From: Bradyrhizobium sp.
Lineage (GTDB): Bacteria; Pseudomonadota; Alphaproteobacteria; Rhizobiales; Xanthobacteraceae
NCBI RefSeq assembly: GCF_016219575.1
Contig: NZ_JACRMG010000009.1
Coordinates: 124,001-188,000, forward strand
Direction: 5' to 3'
DNA: 64,000 nt
The notes beneath the pieces are model-generated. The model was given only the letters and a program-made list of their open reading frames with translations. It made no database searches and was not told the origin of the DNA. Position numbers and translations under genes: made by a program. Below, piece after piece: positions 40,570-50,064 of the stretch. How positions within the stretch are numbered: the stretch's first letter is position 1; each line of letters opens with the position of its first letter.

Positions 40570-41538
40570 CTACATCGTCACCACGATCTTGCCGAGGTGC
40601 TTGTTGGCTTCCATGTGCTCGAACGCCTTGCCGATATCGGCGAACTTGAAAACCCTGTCGATCGGCAGTTGCAGCTTGCGGCTTTCCACCGCGCCCCAGA
40701 TGTCCTTGCGGACCTCGTCGAAGATCTCGCGGATCTCCTCGATGCTGCGGGTGCGGAAGGTGACGCCGATATAGTTGATGCGGCGCGCGGCGTGGAGGTC
40801 GAAATTGAAGTCGCCATGGGTGCCGCCGAGGCGGCCGACATTGACGATGCGGCCCTTGATTTTCGTCGCCTTCAGGTTCTGGTTGGCGACGGGGCCGGAG
40901 ACCTGATCGACGATGAGGTCGACGCCCTCGCCATTGGTCGCCTTCAGGACCTCGTCGACCCAGCCGGGATCGGAGGAATCGACGGCGAGATCGGCGCCGA
41001 ATTCCTTCAACCGGCTGCGGCGCATCGCATCGGTGGAGGAGCCTACCACGAGCTTTGCGCCCTTCAGCTTGGCGATCTGCATCGCCATCAGGCCGACGCC
41101 GGAGCTTGCGCCCTGGATCAGCACGCTCTGGCCCGGCTGCAGCGCGCCGTTGGTGACGACGGCGTTGTGCATGGTGGCGAGCGCGACGGGGAGGGTGGCG
41201 GCCTCGTCGAAGTTCATGTTGGAGGGCGCGCGGAACAGGCGGCCGTGATCGGCCAGCGTGTATTCCGCGAATGCCGCAGCACCCGAGCCCATGATTCGGT
41301 CGCCGACCTTCACGCCCTTCGCCTCGGGACCGATCTCGGCGACTTCGCCGGACCATTCCATGCCGAGCACCGTGCCGGCGCCGCCGCGCGCGCCGTGCAC
41401 ATGACCCTTGGTCATGCCGAGATCGGCACGGTTCAATCCGCAAGCATGGACCTTGACCAGCACCTGAGCGCCCTTGGGCGTGGGCTTGGCAACATCTGTG
41501 ATCTCGGGGCCGTTGGCCCCGTAGACGTAGGCTTTCAT
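40570..41538 (-). CDS. Zinc-independent MDR-family NAD(P)H:quinone oxidoreductase
   Basis: The 322-residue protein belongs to the medium-chain dehydrogenase/reductase superfamily, quinone oxidoreductase branch. It has a GroES-like N-terminal half (KVHACGLNRADLGMTKG) and a nucleotide-binding half with GASSGVGLMAMQIAKLKGA. The catalytic zinc ligands of alcohol dehydrogenases are missing. It lies 33 nt after the nitronate monooxygenase-like gene, so the two are a probable operon. Substrate unknown. Confidence 0.9.
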   Translation of the reverse strand: MKAYVYGANGPEITDVAKPTPKGAQVLVKVHACGLNRADLGMTKGHVHGARGGAGTVLGMEWSGEVAEIGPEAKGVKVGDRIMGSGAAAFAEYTLADHGRLFRAPSNMNFDEAATLPVALATMHNAVVTNGALQPGQSVLIQGASSGVGLMAMQIAKLKGAKLVVGSSTDAMRRSRLKEFGADLAVDSSDPGWVDEVLKATNGEGVDLIVDQVSGPVANQNLKATKIKGRIVNVGRLGGTHGDFNFDLHAARRINYIGVTFRTRSIEEIREIFDEVRKDIWGAVESRKLQLPIDRVFKFADIGKAFEHMEANKHLGKIVVTM

Positions 41539-41571
41539 GGGATGCCTCTTCTTGTTGGCCGCCTCGAAAAA

Positions 41572-42585
<1,014 letters not shown>

Positions 42586-42863
42586 TCAGCGGCGCTTGCG
42601 CCGCAATTTTCCGCGCCGCGGATGGCAGCGCGTCATTTTGTGGAATTTGGAGAGGCAGCATGCCGTCAGGCCGGAAAAAAGTCCACTGGACAGGATTGGA
42701 GGCGTTGCAACGCACGCATGCAGGAGCAGGGCTTCATTTCCAGCGGCCGGATCTTCCGGGCCGTTCGCGGATCGTCGTCACTGGAACTCAATCTCATATT
42801 GAATATCAAGCAAGGAACACGCAATAATAGTCTTGGATTTCCAGCACGCGAGGAGGTTTTTCA

Positions 42864-44372
42864 ATGGCCGATTCCGAGCGCTACATCATTCTCCCAAGAC
42901 AGGGCGTGCGGGCCCGCCGTCCGGTCGAACTGGAGACGCTTCAGCAATTTCCTTCGACATCGAGCATGGGGCCTTCGAAGACATTCCGGCTGGACGCCCT
43001 GGGTGTCGACGTTTCGGTGGTGGATACCGTTGCCGAGAGCAGCGCGAAGCTCGTGGACATCAGCCCTGAGGCGGCGGCGCGCCTCAACGCGCCCGACTCT
43101 CCCGTGCGTGCGCTCAAGGAGGTGTTCTATCCCCTGCCGCAGCCTGCCGAGGGAACGGTCGATGCGGCCGCAACCGCCGTCGCAGCCGCCGCACCGACCA
43201 CCGCAGCCTCGACCTTCAAGGTCGAAGTCAGCAATGCGCAGACCGGTGCTCCCATCGGGGGATGCAAGGTCTCGGCATTCTCGGATTTTCAAAATCGGAT
43301 CGGCACGGTCGGATTCACCGACGCTGCTGGCACGGTCACGCTTTCCCTGCCGGCAGCGGTGGTGGAGCGCATCACCGCCAACCCGGAACCGGGCAATGGC
43401 TTCTGGAGCGGTTATCTCCGCAACGTGCCGGCGTCCGGCGTGCTGAAGATCAAGGTTCCGCCGTTTGCCATGCCCTACACCGATTGCGTTCGTCATTATT
43501 TCGGCGCGACCAATTTCGTGGCAGCGACCGGCGTGGTGGTCGGCGTGATCGACACGGGATGCGGGCCTCATGCCGACCTCAATATCATCGGCGGACGGAA
43601 TACCGTGACGGGTGAACCGGCGGGCGCGATCAGCGACGGTCAATATCACGGCACGCACGTCGCAGGCCTCGTGGGGGCGCGCGGTACCGCTCCAAACGGC
43701 GTTCGGGGGTTGGCGCCCGGCGTCGGCATCAACGCCTATCGCGTGTTCGGCGCCAACGCCAGGGGAGCCAGCAACTACGCCATCCTCAAGGCGATGATCC
43801 ACGCTGCAAACGACGAATGCGACATCATCAACCTCAGCCTCGGCGGCGGTCCGCACAACGAGATCGTCGAAGAAGCCATCGTCGACGCCCGCAACCAGGG
43901 AATGCTGGTGGTCATTGCAGCCGGCAACGGCTACCGGGCTGCGGTGAGTTTTCCCGCCGCCTATTCCGGGGCGACCGCGGTCTCGGCCATGGGGCGCGAG
44001 GGAACCGTGCCGCCTGGCTCGGCCGAGGAACTGCAGATCGTCAGGCCGCCTTATTCCACGGCCGATGCACTCGAATTCATCGCCGGCTTCTCCAATGTGG
44101 GCCCGCAAATTGCAGTTACAGGGCCGGGCGTCGGCGCGATCTCGACCCTGCCGAACAATCGAATCGGGCCGCTGAGCGGAACCTCGATGGCTGCCCCCGT
44201 CATCGCGGGAGCGGCGACGTGTCTGCTGTCACAAAATCCCGGCGTCCATGGTATGATACGGGATCGCACGAGATCGGCCGCCATCGAACGGCTTCTGCAG
44301 GCAAGCTGCGCGCAGCGCGGCTTCGGACTGGTCTTCGAGGGCTTGGGATTGCCACAATCACCCACAGTGTAG
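42864..44372 (+). CDS. Subtilisin-like serine protease (S8), apparently cytosolic
   Basis: The 502-residue protein has no signal peptide. Residues 1-95 look like a peptidase I9-type propeptide (VVDTVAESSAKLV ... ALKEVFYPLP). Residues 100-117 are an Ala-rich linker, and residues 117-195 look like a carboxypeptidase-regulatory Ig fold. The S8 domain follows with Asp230 (VGVIDTG), His262 (HGTHVAG), Asn355 (AAGNG) and Ser441 (GTSMAAP). All catalytic residues are present, so it should be active. ATG 42864 follows a strong GAGGAGG site. A 71-residue propeptide-like gene starts 4 nt after the stop. Confidence 0.92.
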   Translation: MADSERYIILPRQGVRARRPVELETLQQFPSTSSMGPSKTFRLDALGVDVSVVDTVAESSAKLVDISPEAAARLNAPDSPVRALKEVFYPLPQPAEGTVDAAATAVAAAAPTTAASTFKVEVSNAQTGAPIGGCKVSAFSDFQNRIGTVGFTDAAGTVTLSLPAAVVERITANPEPGNGFWSGYLRNVPASGVLKIKVPPFAMPYTDCVRHYFGATNFVAATGVVVGVIDTGCGPHADLNIIGGRNTVTGEPAGAISDGQYHGTHVAGLVGARGTAPNGVRGLAPGVGINAYRVFGANARGASNYAILKAMIHAANDECDIINLSLGGGPHNEIVEEAIVDARNQGMLVVIAAGNGYRAAVSFPAAYSGATAVSAMGREGTVPPGSAEELQIVRPPYSTADALEFIAGFSNVGPQIAVTGPGVGAISTLPNNRIGPLSGTSMAAPVIAGAATCLLSQNPGVHGMIRDRTRSAAIERLLQASCAQRGFGLVFEGLGLPQSPTV

Positions 44373-44376
44373 GTTC

Positions 44377-44592
44377 ATGGAGCGATACACCCTCTATTAC
44401 AGGGGCCAGGGTTCTCCGGCCGGGGATGCCGCAATGATCGCGGCAACGCCGGGCCTGCGCGTGATCGATCATGAGGTCGAACGCGCAATGCTCGTGGAAG
44501 CCGAGCCCGGCACCATCGAAAGGGTGCGGGCGCGATTTCCGCAATGGATGGTCTCGCGCGAAGCCTACTATCCCCGGCCGGAGCCACAATAG
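44377..44592 (+). CDS. Small protein resembling a free-standing subtilase propeptide (71 aa)
   Basis: ATG 44377 lies 4 nt after the subtilase stop. Residues 26-69 (VIDHEVERAMLVEAEPG ... AYYPRP) align with residues 49-93 of the neighbouring protease (VVDTVAESSAKLVDISPEA ... VFYPLP). The shared pattern is V-(V/I)-D, E, A-LV, a Pro, a helix, and a final YP-x-P. Such propeptides fold the protease domain and inhibit it by inserting the C-terminus into the active site. A second copy in trans suggests an inhibitor or chaperone. This is my reading of pattern similarity, not a database match. Confidence 0.75.
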   Translation: MERYTLYYRGQGSPAGDAAMIAATPGLRVIDHEVERAMLVEAEPGTIERVRARFPQWMVSREAYYPRPEPQ

Positions 44593-44637
44593 CGGTCGCA
44601 CCGGACTCGCCGCCGGCGACGGAGCGGAGCGTCGCGG

Positions 44638-45657
44638 TCATGCGAAGGCAGCGACCCTCGTTTCCGGGGGGCGGACATTCCGGTCATAGAGCCCGGCGAT
44701 CGCCGCACGCTGGGCGACCAGCGCGAGCACGGCGTCGAGCGCCGGCGTCGGGATGTTGGTCAGGCGTCCCATTTCCTGGACCACGGTGACCAGCGGATCG
44801 ATCTCCATCGGGCGGCTGCGTTCGAGATCCTGCAGCATCGAGGTCTTGTGCGCGCCGACCTTGCGCGCGCCCTCGATGCGGCGCTCGACATCGACGCGGA
44901 ACTTGACGCCAAAGCTCTCCGCGATGGCCTGGCTTTCCAGCATGATCGCCTTTGACAGCGCGCGCGTGCCGGGATCGCTGCAGATCAGGTCCAGCGTCCC
45001 GTGGGTCAGCGCGCTGATCGGATTGAAGCAGACATTGCCCCACAGCTTGAGCCAGATCTCGTCGCGGATGCGGTCGAGCACCGGTGCCTGCATGCCGGCG
45101 CGCGTGAAGACTTCGGAGAGAAGCTGCACGTCCGATGTCGTCTCGCCGGAGGGCTTGCCGAGCGGGAAACGGTCGCCATAGACGTGGCGGATCACACCCG
45201 GCGCCTCGATCTCGGTCGCGGGATAGACGATGCAGCCGATGGCGCGCTCGGGGCCGAGCTCGCGCCACTGCCGTCCGCCGGGGTCGATGCTCTCCAGCGT
45301 CGAGCCTTCCAGCGCGCCGCCGTGCTTGTAGAAGTACCAATAGGGGATGCCGTTCACGGCGGTGACCACGCGCGTGTTCGGTCCAAGCAGGGGCTGCATC
45401 TGCTCGAGCACGCCGGTGATGGAATGCGCCTTCAGGCAGATGACGACATAATCCTGCACGCCGAGCTCGGCGGGCCTGTCGGTGCAGCGGGGATGCACGA
45501 CGTGCTCCTCCTCGCCGATCAGGAGCTTCAGCCCGTTTTGCTTCATTGCCGCCAGATGTGCGCCGCGCGCCACCAAGCTGACGTCGACGCCGACGCGCGC
45601 GAGCTGCACACCGAGATAGCCGCCGATCGCGCCGGCGCCGTAAATGCAGATCTTCAT
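44638..45657 (-). CDS. Ketopantoate reductase (PanE/ApbA) family protein
   Basis: The 339-residue protein has an N-terminal Rossmann fold with GAGAIGGYLG, the family Lys in CLKAHS, and the ketopantoate-reductase C-terminal helical domain (LWLKLWGNVCFNPISALT type). The true PanE reaction is NADPH reduction of 2-dehydropantoate in pantothenate synthesis; the family has many paralogues with other substrates, so I give no symbol. It is convergent with the small propeptide-like gene. Confidence 0.88.
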   Translation of the reverse strand: MKICIYGAGAIGGYLGVQLARVGVDVSLVARGAHLAAMKQNGLKLLIGEEEHVVHPRCTDRPAELGVQDYVVICLKAHSITGVLEQMQPLLGPNTRVVTAVNGIPYWYFYKHGGALEGSTLESIDPGGRQWRELGPERAIGCIVYPATEIEAPGVIRHVYGDRFPLGKPSGETTSDVQLLSEVFTRAGMQAPVLDRIRDEIWLKLWGNVCFNPISALTHGTLDLICSDPGTRALSKAIMLESQAIAESFGVKFRVDVERRIEGARKVGAHKTSMLQDLERSRPMEIDPLVTVVQEMGRLTNIPTPALDAVLALVAQRAAIAGLYDRNVRPPETRVAAFA

Positions 45658-45762
45658 ATGAGCCCTCGAACAGGATGATTGAAATTTGCAGCGGGTCAGG
45701 CGCGCCGGCGCCGAACGAGGGAATTCAGGCCGGCGTGCTGATGCGGAGGTTCGGATCGAACG

Positions 45763-46194
45763 TCAGGCCGCCGGCACGCACTGCCTCTGCGACGCCGCCT
45801 CGTCGAACGCGGTGGCAATGTCGCGGATGCTGACCACACCAATCAGGCTGTAATTGTCGATCACGGGCAGGTGGCGGATGTGATGCCTGTTCATCAGGTG
45901 ACGCGCATGTTCGAGCGTATCGACCGGGGAGCAGGAGACGAGCTGCTGCACCGAGATCAGCTGCGACACCTTCATGCTGGCGCCGGCGGCGCCGTGTTCG
46001 GCGATGGCGCGGACCACGTCGCGCTCGGTGAACATGCCGACCGGTGTGTTGCCTTCGGTACGCACGACGTCCTTGACCACGAGCGCGCTGATATTGCCCG
46101 AGCGCATCAGTTGCGCAGCGATGGCGACGGTTTCGTTCATCCGGACCGTTGCAACACGGGCGGCCTTCTTGCGCAGGATATCTCCGACTTGCAT
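45763..46194 (-). CDS. Tandem CBS-domain protein
   Basis: The 143-residue protein is two CBS motifs with no catalytic domain (MQVGDILRKKAARVATVR ... NISALVVKD and PVDTLEHARHLMNRHHIRHLPVID). Stand-alone CBS pairs bind adenine nucleotides and modulate partners. ATG 46194 is chosen over an in-frame ATG at 46206 because GGAGG lies 5 nt before it. A perfect copy of the GntR operator stands 35-51 nt upstream, so it probably belongs to the oxalate regulon. Confidence 0.87.
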   Translation of the reverse strand: MQVGDILRKKAARVATVRMNETVAIAAQLMRSGNISALVVKDVVRTEGNTPVGMFTERDVVRAIAEHGAAGASMKVSQLISVQQLVSCSPVDTLEHARHLMNRHHIRHLPVIDNYSLIGVVSIRDIATAFDEAASQRQCVPAA

Positions 46195-46228
46195 TGCAAC
46201 CTCCATGGCTGGGATAGTCCGCTCATGG

Positions 46229-46245
46229 TGGTATACAAAATACCA
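46229..46245 (-). promoter_or_regulatory. GntR operator upstream of the CBS-domain gene
   Basis: TGGTATACAAAATACCA has perfect 6-bp arms (TGGTAT/ATACCA) around a 5-nt spacer. It is one of six related sites in this region, 35-51 nt before ATG 46194. Confidence 0.72.
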
Positions 46246-46401
46246 ATTGTCAAGGAGGCGATGCGTTGAATTTGGGCAGGAGATGACATTTTAAGTGTCA
46301 GGAATATTGACTATTTTTGCCGGGAGGGCTGCGATCCCGGGTGCTCGACTGGAGTGCTTTCCCGCAATTCATGTACCTGCAGGTATGCCAGAGTGCCCAA
46401 G

Positions 46402-46430
46402 AAAAACGCGCCCACCCGAGGGTGGACGCG
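46402..46430 (-). terminator. Terminator after the OxlT-like gene
   Basis: Leftward, CGCGTCCACCC and GGGTGGGCGCG pair almost perfectly, followed by TTTTTC. It stands 26 nt after the stop of the OxlT-like gene. Confidence 0.82.
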
Positions 46431-46455
46431 TCGTGGAGAGAGCGCAGCGAACCGG

Positions 46456-47751
46456 TCAGGCTTCGCGTGTCTGTGCCGCGATGACCGACTTGCGCCAGGG
46501 TTTCAGCACCGCGATCGCCAGCAGCGAGGCCAGGATATTGGCGCCGGCCGCGACCCAGAACACCATGTCCCAGTTGCCTGACGTTTGCTGCATGTAGTTG
46601 CCGATCGGCACCAGCAACGCGGCGGTGCCCTTGGCCGTGTAGAGCAGGCCGGCATTCGTCGTGGCAAACTTCGAGCCGAACGTGTCCGTGCAGGTCGAGG
46701 GGAACAGCGAGTAGATCTCGCCCCAGGCGAAGAACACGAAACCGGAGAGCAGCACGAACCACACCGGATCGTGGCCGAGCATGTAGAGCCCCCAGATGCC
46801 GATGCCTTCCATGCCGAAGGCGATGAACATGGTGTTCTCGCGGCCGATCATGTCCGAGACCCAGCCGAAGAACGGACGGGTGAGGCCATTGAGGATGCGG
46901 TCGATGGTGGCCGCGAAGGTCACCGCGGTCATGGTCATGCCGACCAGCGTCACCGGCACGACGTCGACCTTCCAGTCCACGCCGATCGGCTTGAGGTTGG
47001 CGGTGACGAGCAGGCCGCCGGCGCCGACGATCACGAACATGAAGTACATCAGCCAGAAGATCGGCTGACGGATCACTTCGGTCGGCGCGTAGTTGCGGCG
47101 GCCCTGGATGACGTTGGCGTTGGCGACCGCGGCAGGCACCTGGCCCGGCTTGGGCGAGAACAGGAAGAAGGCGAGCAGCACGATGATGATGCCCTGGCCG
47201 AGACCGAAATAGAGGAAGGTGGTCTGGAAGCCGGAGTCCTTGATCATCGCCTGGATCGGGGCGACCGTCAGCGCCGAGCCCGCGCCGAAGCCGGCTGCGG
47301 TGATGCCGGCAGCAAGGCCGCGCTTGTCGGGGAACCATTTCAGCGCGTTGCCGACGCAGGTGCCGTAGACGCCGCCGGCACCGATGCCGGCGATGATCAT
47401 GCCGAGATAGAAGCCCGAGAGCGAGGTGGCGTAGGCGTTGACCGCCCAGCCGATGGCGCAGAGCACGCCGCCGATCAGCACGACGATGCGCGGGCCGTAT
47501 TTGTCGACGAACCAGCCCTCGACCGGCACCAGCCAGGTCTCGAACAGGACGAAAAGGGTGAATGCCCACTGGATCGAGGCGCGATCCCATCCGAAGGTCT
47601 TCTGGATGTCGGGGACGAAGAACGTCCAGCCGTATTGGTAGTTCGCGATCATCACCATCGCGGCGACGCCGATGGTCAGCTGTGTCCAGCGATAGGCATC
47701 GCTGACGCGGGCCGAAGATGCGGGGGCCGCTACGTGAACCGTGTCCGTCAT
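46456..47751 (-). CDS. MFS transporter, oxalate:formate antiporter family (OxlT-like)
   Basis: The 431-residue protein has 12 predicted membrane helices and the MFS loop motif GWFVDKYGPRIVV. The overall pattern matches the OFA (oxalate/formate antiporter) family. Its place beside oxalyl-CoA decarboxylase and formyl-CoA transferase supports oxalate import with formate export. Start 47751 is fixed by GGAGGG 3 nt before the ATG; an upstream extension lacks support. A GntR operator lies 54-70 nt upstream, and a terminator follows. Confidence 0.88.
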   Translation of the reverse strand: MTDTVHVAAPASSARVSDAYRWTQLTIGVAAMVMIANYQYGWTFFVPDIQKTFGWDRASIQWAFTLFVLFETWLVPVEGWFVDKYGPRIVVLIGGVLCAIGWAVNAYATSLSGFYLGMIIAGIGAGGVYGTCVGNALKWFPDKRGLAAGITAAGFGAGSALTVAPIQAMIKDSGFQTTFLYFGLGQGIIIVLLAFFLFSPKPGQVPAAVANANVIQGRRNYAPTEVIRQPIFWLMYFMFVIVGAGGLLVTANLKPIGVDWKVDVVPVTLVGMTMTAVTFAATIDRILNGLTRPFFGWVSDMIGRENTMFIAFGMEGIGIWGLYMLGHDPVWFVLLSGFVFFAWGEIYSLFPSTCTDTFGSKFATTNAGLLYTAKGTAALLVPIGNYMQQTSGNWDMVFWVAAGANILASLLAIAVLKPWRKSVIAAQTREA

Positions 47752-47804
47752 TTTCCCTCCAATGTCCGCTGTTCTATCCAGACGTGACAGCTGGTCGCGG
47801 ACAT

Positions 47805-47821
47805 TGGTATATATTATGCCA
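47805..47821 (-). promoter_or_regulatory. GntR operator upstream of the OxlT-like gene
   Basis: TGGTATATATTATGCCA has arms TGGTAT/ATGCCA (one mismatch) around a 5-nt spacer, 54-70 nt before the ATG at 47751. Confidence 0.65.
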
Positions 47822-47884
47822 GTAGACAAGAGAAATCTTTTACGGCCAGCCAAAATATTCCCGGGCCGTGTGGAAAACTGATGC

Positions 47885-47925
47885 GAAACAAAATCTTAGG
47901 GCAGCGCCGCGGCGGCGGCACTGCC
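47885..47925 (-). terminator. Terminator after tctA
   Basis: Leftward, GGCAGTGCCGC and GCGGCGCTGCC form an 11-bp stem with one G-T-type mismatch and a 4-nt loop. CTAAGATTTTGTTT follows. It is 30 nt after the tctA stop. Confidence 0.7.
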
Positions 47926-47954
47926 TCAAGATCGAAGCGAGGTGGTATTACGGA

Positions 47955-49454
47955 TTAGGCCAATCGGGTGCGCAGGCGCGTATAGCCTTCCTGGATTGCC
48001 GTCCAGAACAGCGCGATCAGGCCAAGGATCATGATGGAGCTCACCAGCGCGTTGGAGAAGAACACGCCGAGCGAGCCCTGGGATCCCAGCAGGGACTGCC
48101 GGAAGGCCTCCTCCGCCTTGTCGCCGAGCACGATGGCGAGCACCAGCGGCGCAAGCGGGTAGTTGCACTTCTTCAGGAGATAGCCGAGCACGCCGAACAC
48201 CAGCATCAGCACCACGTCGAAGGTGGAGCTGTGCACCGAATAGGCGCCGATCGCGCACAGCACGAGGATGAGCGGCGCGATGATGCTGAACGGCACGCGC
48301 AGGATTGCCGCGAAGATCGGCACGCAGGTGAGCACGACGATGAGGCCGACGAGATTGCCGAGATACATCGAGGCGATCAGGCCCCAGACGAATTCCTTCT
48401 GCTCGACGAACAGCATCGGTCCGGGCTGCAGGCCCCAGATCAGGAGGCCGCCGAGCAGCACGGCTGCGGTGGGCGAGCCGGGCACGCCCAGCGAAAGCAT
48501 CGGCAGCAGCGCTGCCGTGCCGGCGGCATGCGCCGCCGTTTCGGGCGCGACCACGCCCTCGATCTCGCCCTTGCCGAAATTGTTGCCGCGCTTGGCGACG
48601 CGCTTGGCGATGCCGTAGCTCATGAACGATGCCGGCGTGGCGCCGGCAGGCGTGATGCCCATCCAGCAGCCGATCAGGCAGGAGCGCAGCGACGTCATCC
48701 AGTAGGCCGGAAGCTCCTTCCAGGTCTGCAGCACGACACGCAGGTTGATCTTGGCGTTGCCGCCGCGGAACGCGAGGCCTTCCTCCATCGTCAGCAGAAT
48801 CTCGCCGATGCCGAACAGGCCGATCACCGCGATGAGGAAATCGAACCCGTTGAGCAGTTCGGTGACGCCGAAGGTGAGGCGCAGCTGTCCCGTGATGGAA
48901 TCGAGCCCGACCGCGGCAAGCGCAAAGCCGATCATCATGGCGGCAATGGTCTTGAACGGCGGCTCCTTGCTGAGGCCCACGAAACTGCAGAAGGCGAGGA
49001 AGTAGACGGCGAATTTTTCCGCCGGCCCGAACTGCAGCGCAAAGCTCGCGACCAGCGGCGCGACCAGCGTGATCATGATGACGGCGAACAGCGCGCCGAC
49101 GAAGGAGGAGGTGAAGGCGGCGGTGAGCGCTTCGCCGGCCTTGCCCTGCTGCGCCATCGGATAGCCGTCGAAGGTGGTCGCCACCGACCATGGCTCGCCG
49201 GGTATGTTGAACAGAATGGAAGTGATAGCGCCGCCGAACAGCGCGCCCCAGTAGATGCAGGACAGCATGATGATCGCCGATGTCGGCGACATGCTGAAGG
49301 TGAGGGGCAGCAGGATGGCGACGCCGTTGGCGCCGCCGAGGCCCGGCAGCACGCCGATGACGACGCCGAGCACGATGCCCAGGATCATCACCATGATGTT
49401 GAAGGGCTGCAGGGCTACCGCAAAGCCGTGAAAGAGATTGGCGAGTTCTTCCAT
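47955..49454 (-). CDS. tctA: TTT transporter large membrane subunit TctA
   Basis: The 499-residue polytopic protein shows the TctA pattern: GVLPGLGGANGVAILLPLTF and LFGGAITSILFNIPGEP near the N-terminus, and a mirrored copy with LGVPGSPTAAVLLGGLLIWGLQPGP in the second half. It forms the permease of a tripartite tricarboxylate transporter driven by an ion gradient. It is the third gene of tctC-tctB-tctA, 42 nt after tctB. Substrate is unproven; oxalate or another carboxylate fits the location. Confidence 0.94.
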   Translation of the reverse strand: MEELANLFHGFAVALQPFNIMVMILGIVLGVVIGVLPGLGGANGVAILLPLTFSMSPTSAIIMLSCIYWGALFGGAITSILFNIPGEPWSVATTFDGYPMAQQGKAGEALTAAFTSSFVGALFAVIMITLVAPLVASFALQFGPAEKFAVYFLAFCSFVGLSKEPPFKTIAAMMIGFALAAVGLDSITGQLRLTFGVTELLNGFDFLIAVIGLFGIGEILLTMEEGLAFRGGNAKINLRVVLQTWKELPAYWMTSLRSCLIGCWMGITPAGATPASFMSYGIAKRVAKRGNNFGKGEIEGVVAPETAAHAAGTAALLPMLSLGVPGSPTAAVLLGGLLIWGLQPGPMLFVEQKEFVWGLIASMYLGNLVGLIVVLTCVPIFAAILRVPFSIIAPLILVLCAIGAYSVHSSTFDVVLMLVFGVLGYLLKKCNYPLAPLVLAIVLGDKAEEAFRQSLLGSQGSLGVFFSNALVSSIMILGLIALFWTAIQEGYTRLRTRLA

Positions 49455-49496
49455 GTCAGATCCTGCAGCCCCGAGCTGTCGGTTGCGATGTCGTTG

Positions 49497-49991
49497 TCAG
49501 AGACCGAGCCATTCCTCGACCGGGCCCTTGGGCAGCGGCACGAGAAACCAGCGCTCGAAGATGAAATAGGTGACGACGGGCATACCGATCGCGATCGCCG
49601 CAACCGTCAGCCAGTTGTACTTGCCGAGCCAGCGCATGAACCAGGCGATGAAGATCATCGAGGCGAGATAAAGCCCGGTGAACGGCATCGCGCCGACATA
49701 GATCGCGGTCGGCACCACGACGCTCATCACCTGGCGCAGTTGGCCCCATTCGGCGAACAGGCCCCTGTCGTGTTCGCGCAGCGCGTTCCGGAGATTGATG
49801 GCGCTGGCGAGGACGATGGTGATCCCGACATAGAAGGGGAAGAAGCCGGCGCGAGGGCCTTCCGCGCCCCAGTTGATGCCGGCCTTCACGCTGCCGATGA
49901 TGACGATCACGCCGAACAGCGCTATCGCCAGCGTGACGCCGGCCTCCACCGTCTTGTGCATCGGGCCGGCGCCCGGGCCGTTCGTGGTCAT
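49497..49991 (-). CDS. tctB: TTT transporter small membrane subunit TctB
   Basis: The 164-residue protein has four membrane helices and the TctB layout (GPRAGFFPFYVGITIV after the first helix). ATG 49991 follows GAGGGGG; an ATG at 50012 is less likely. It pairs with TctA in the membrane. It is the middle gene of the operon, 73 nt after tctC. Confidence 0.9.
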   Translation of the reverse strand: MTTNGPGAGPMHKTVEAGVTLAIALFGVIVIIGSVKAGINWGAEGPRAGFFPFYVGITIVLASAINLRNALREHDRGLFAEWGQLRQVMSVVVPTAIYVGAMPFTGLYLASMIFIAWFMRWLGKYNWLTVAAIAIGMPVVTYFIFERWFLVPLPKGPVEEWLGL

Positions 49992-50064
49992 GCGATCCCC
50001 CTCTGCGATCACGGTGTCCCGTGATCGCCCCTCGCTAGCTGTTCATCTTTACGCGACTGATACG

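Noticed and set aside
46374..46385. Perfect 12-bp palindrome TACCTGCAGGTA followed by GGTATGCCA
   Set aside because: The neighbouring half-site resembles the GntR operator, but it is downstream of the OxlT-like gene, lacks the second arm and has no gene to control.
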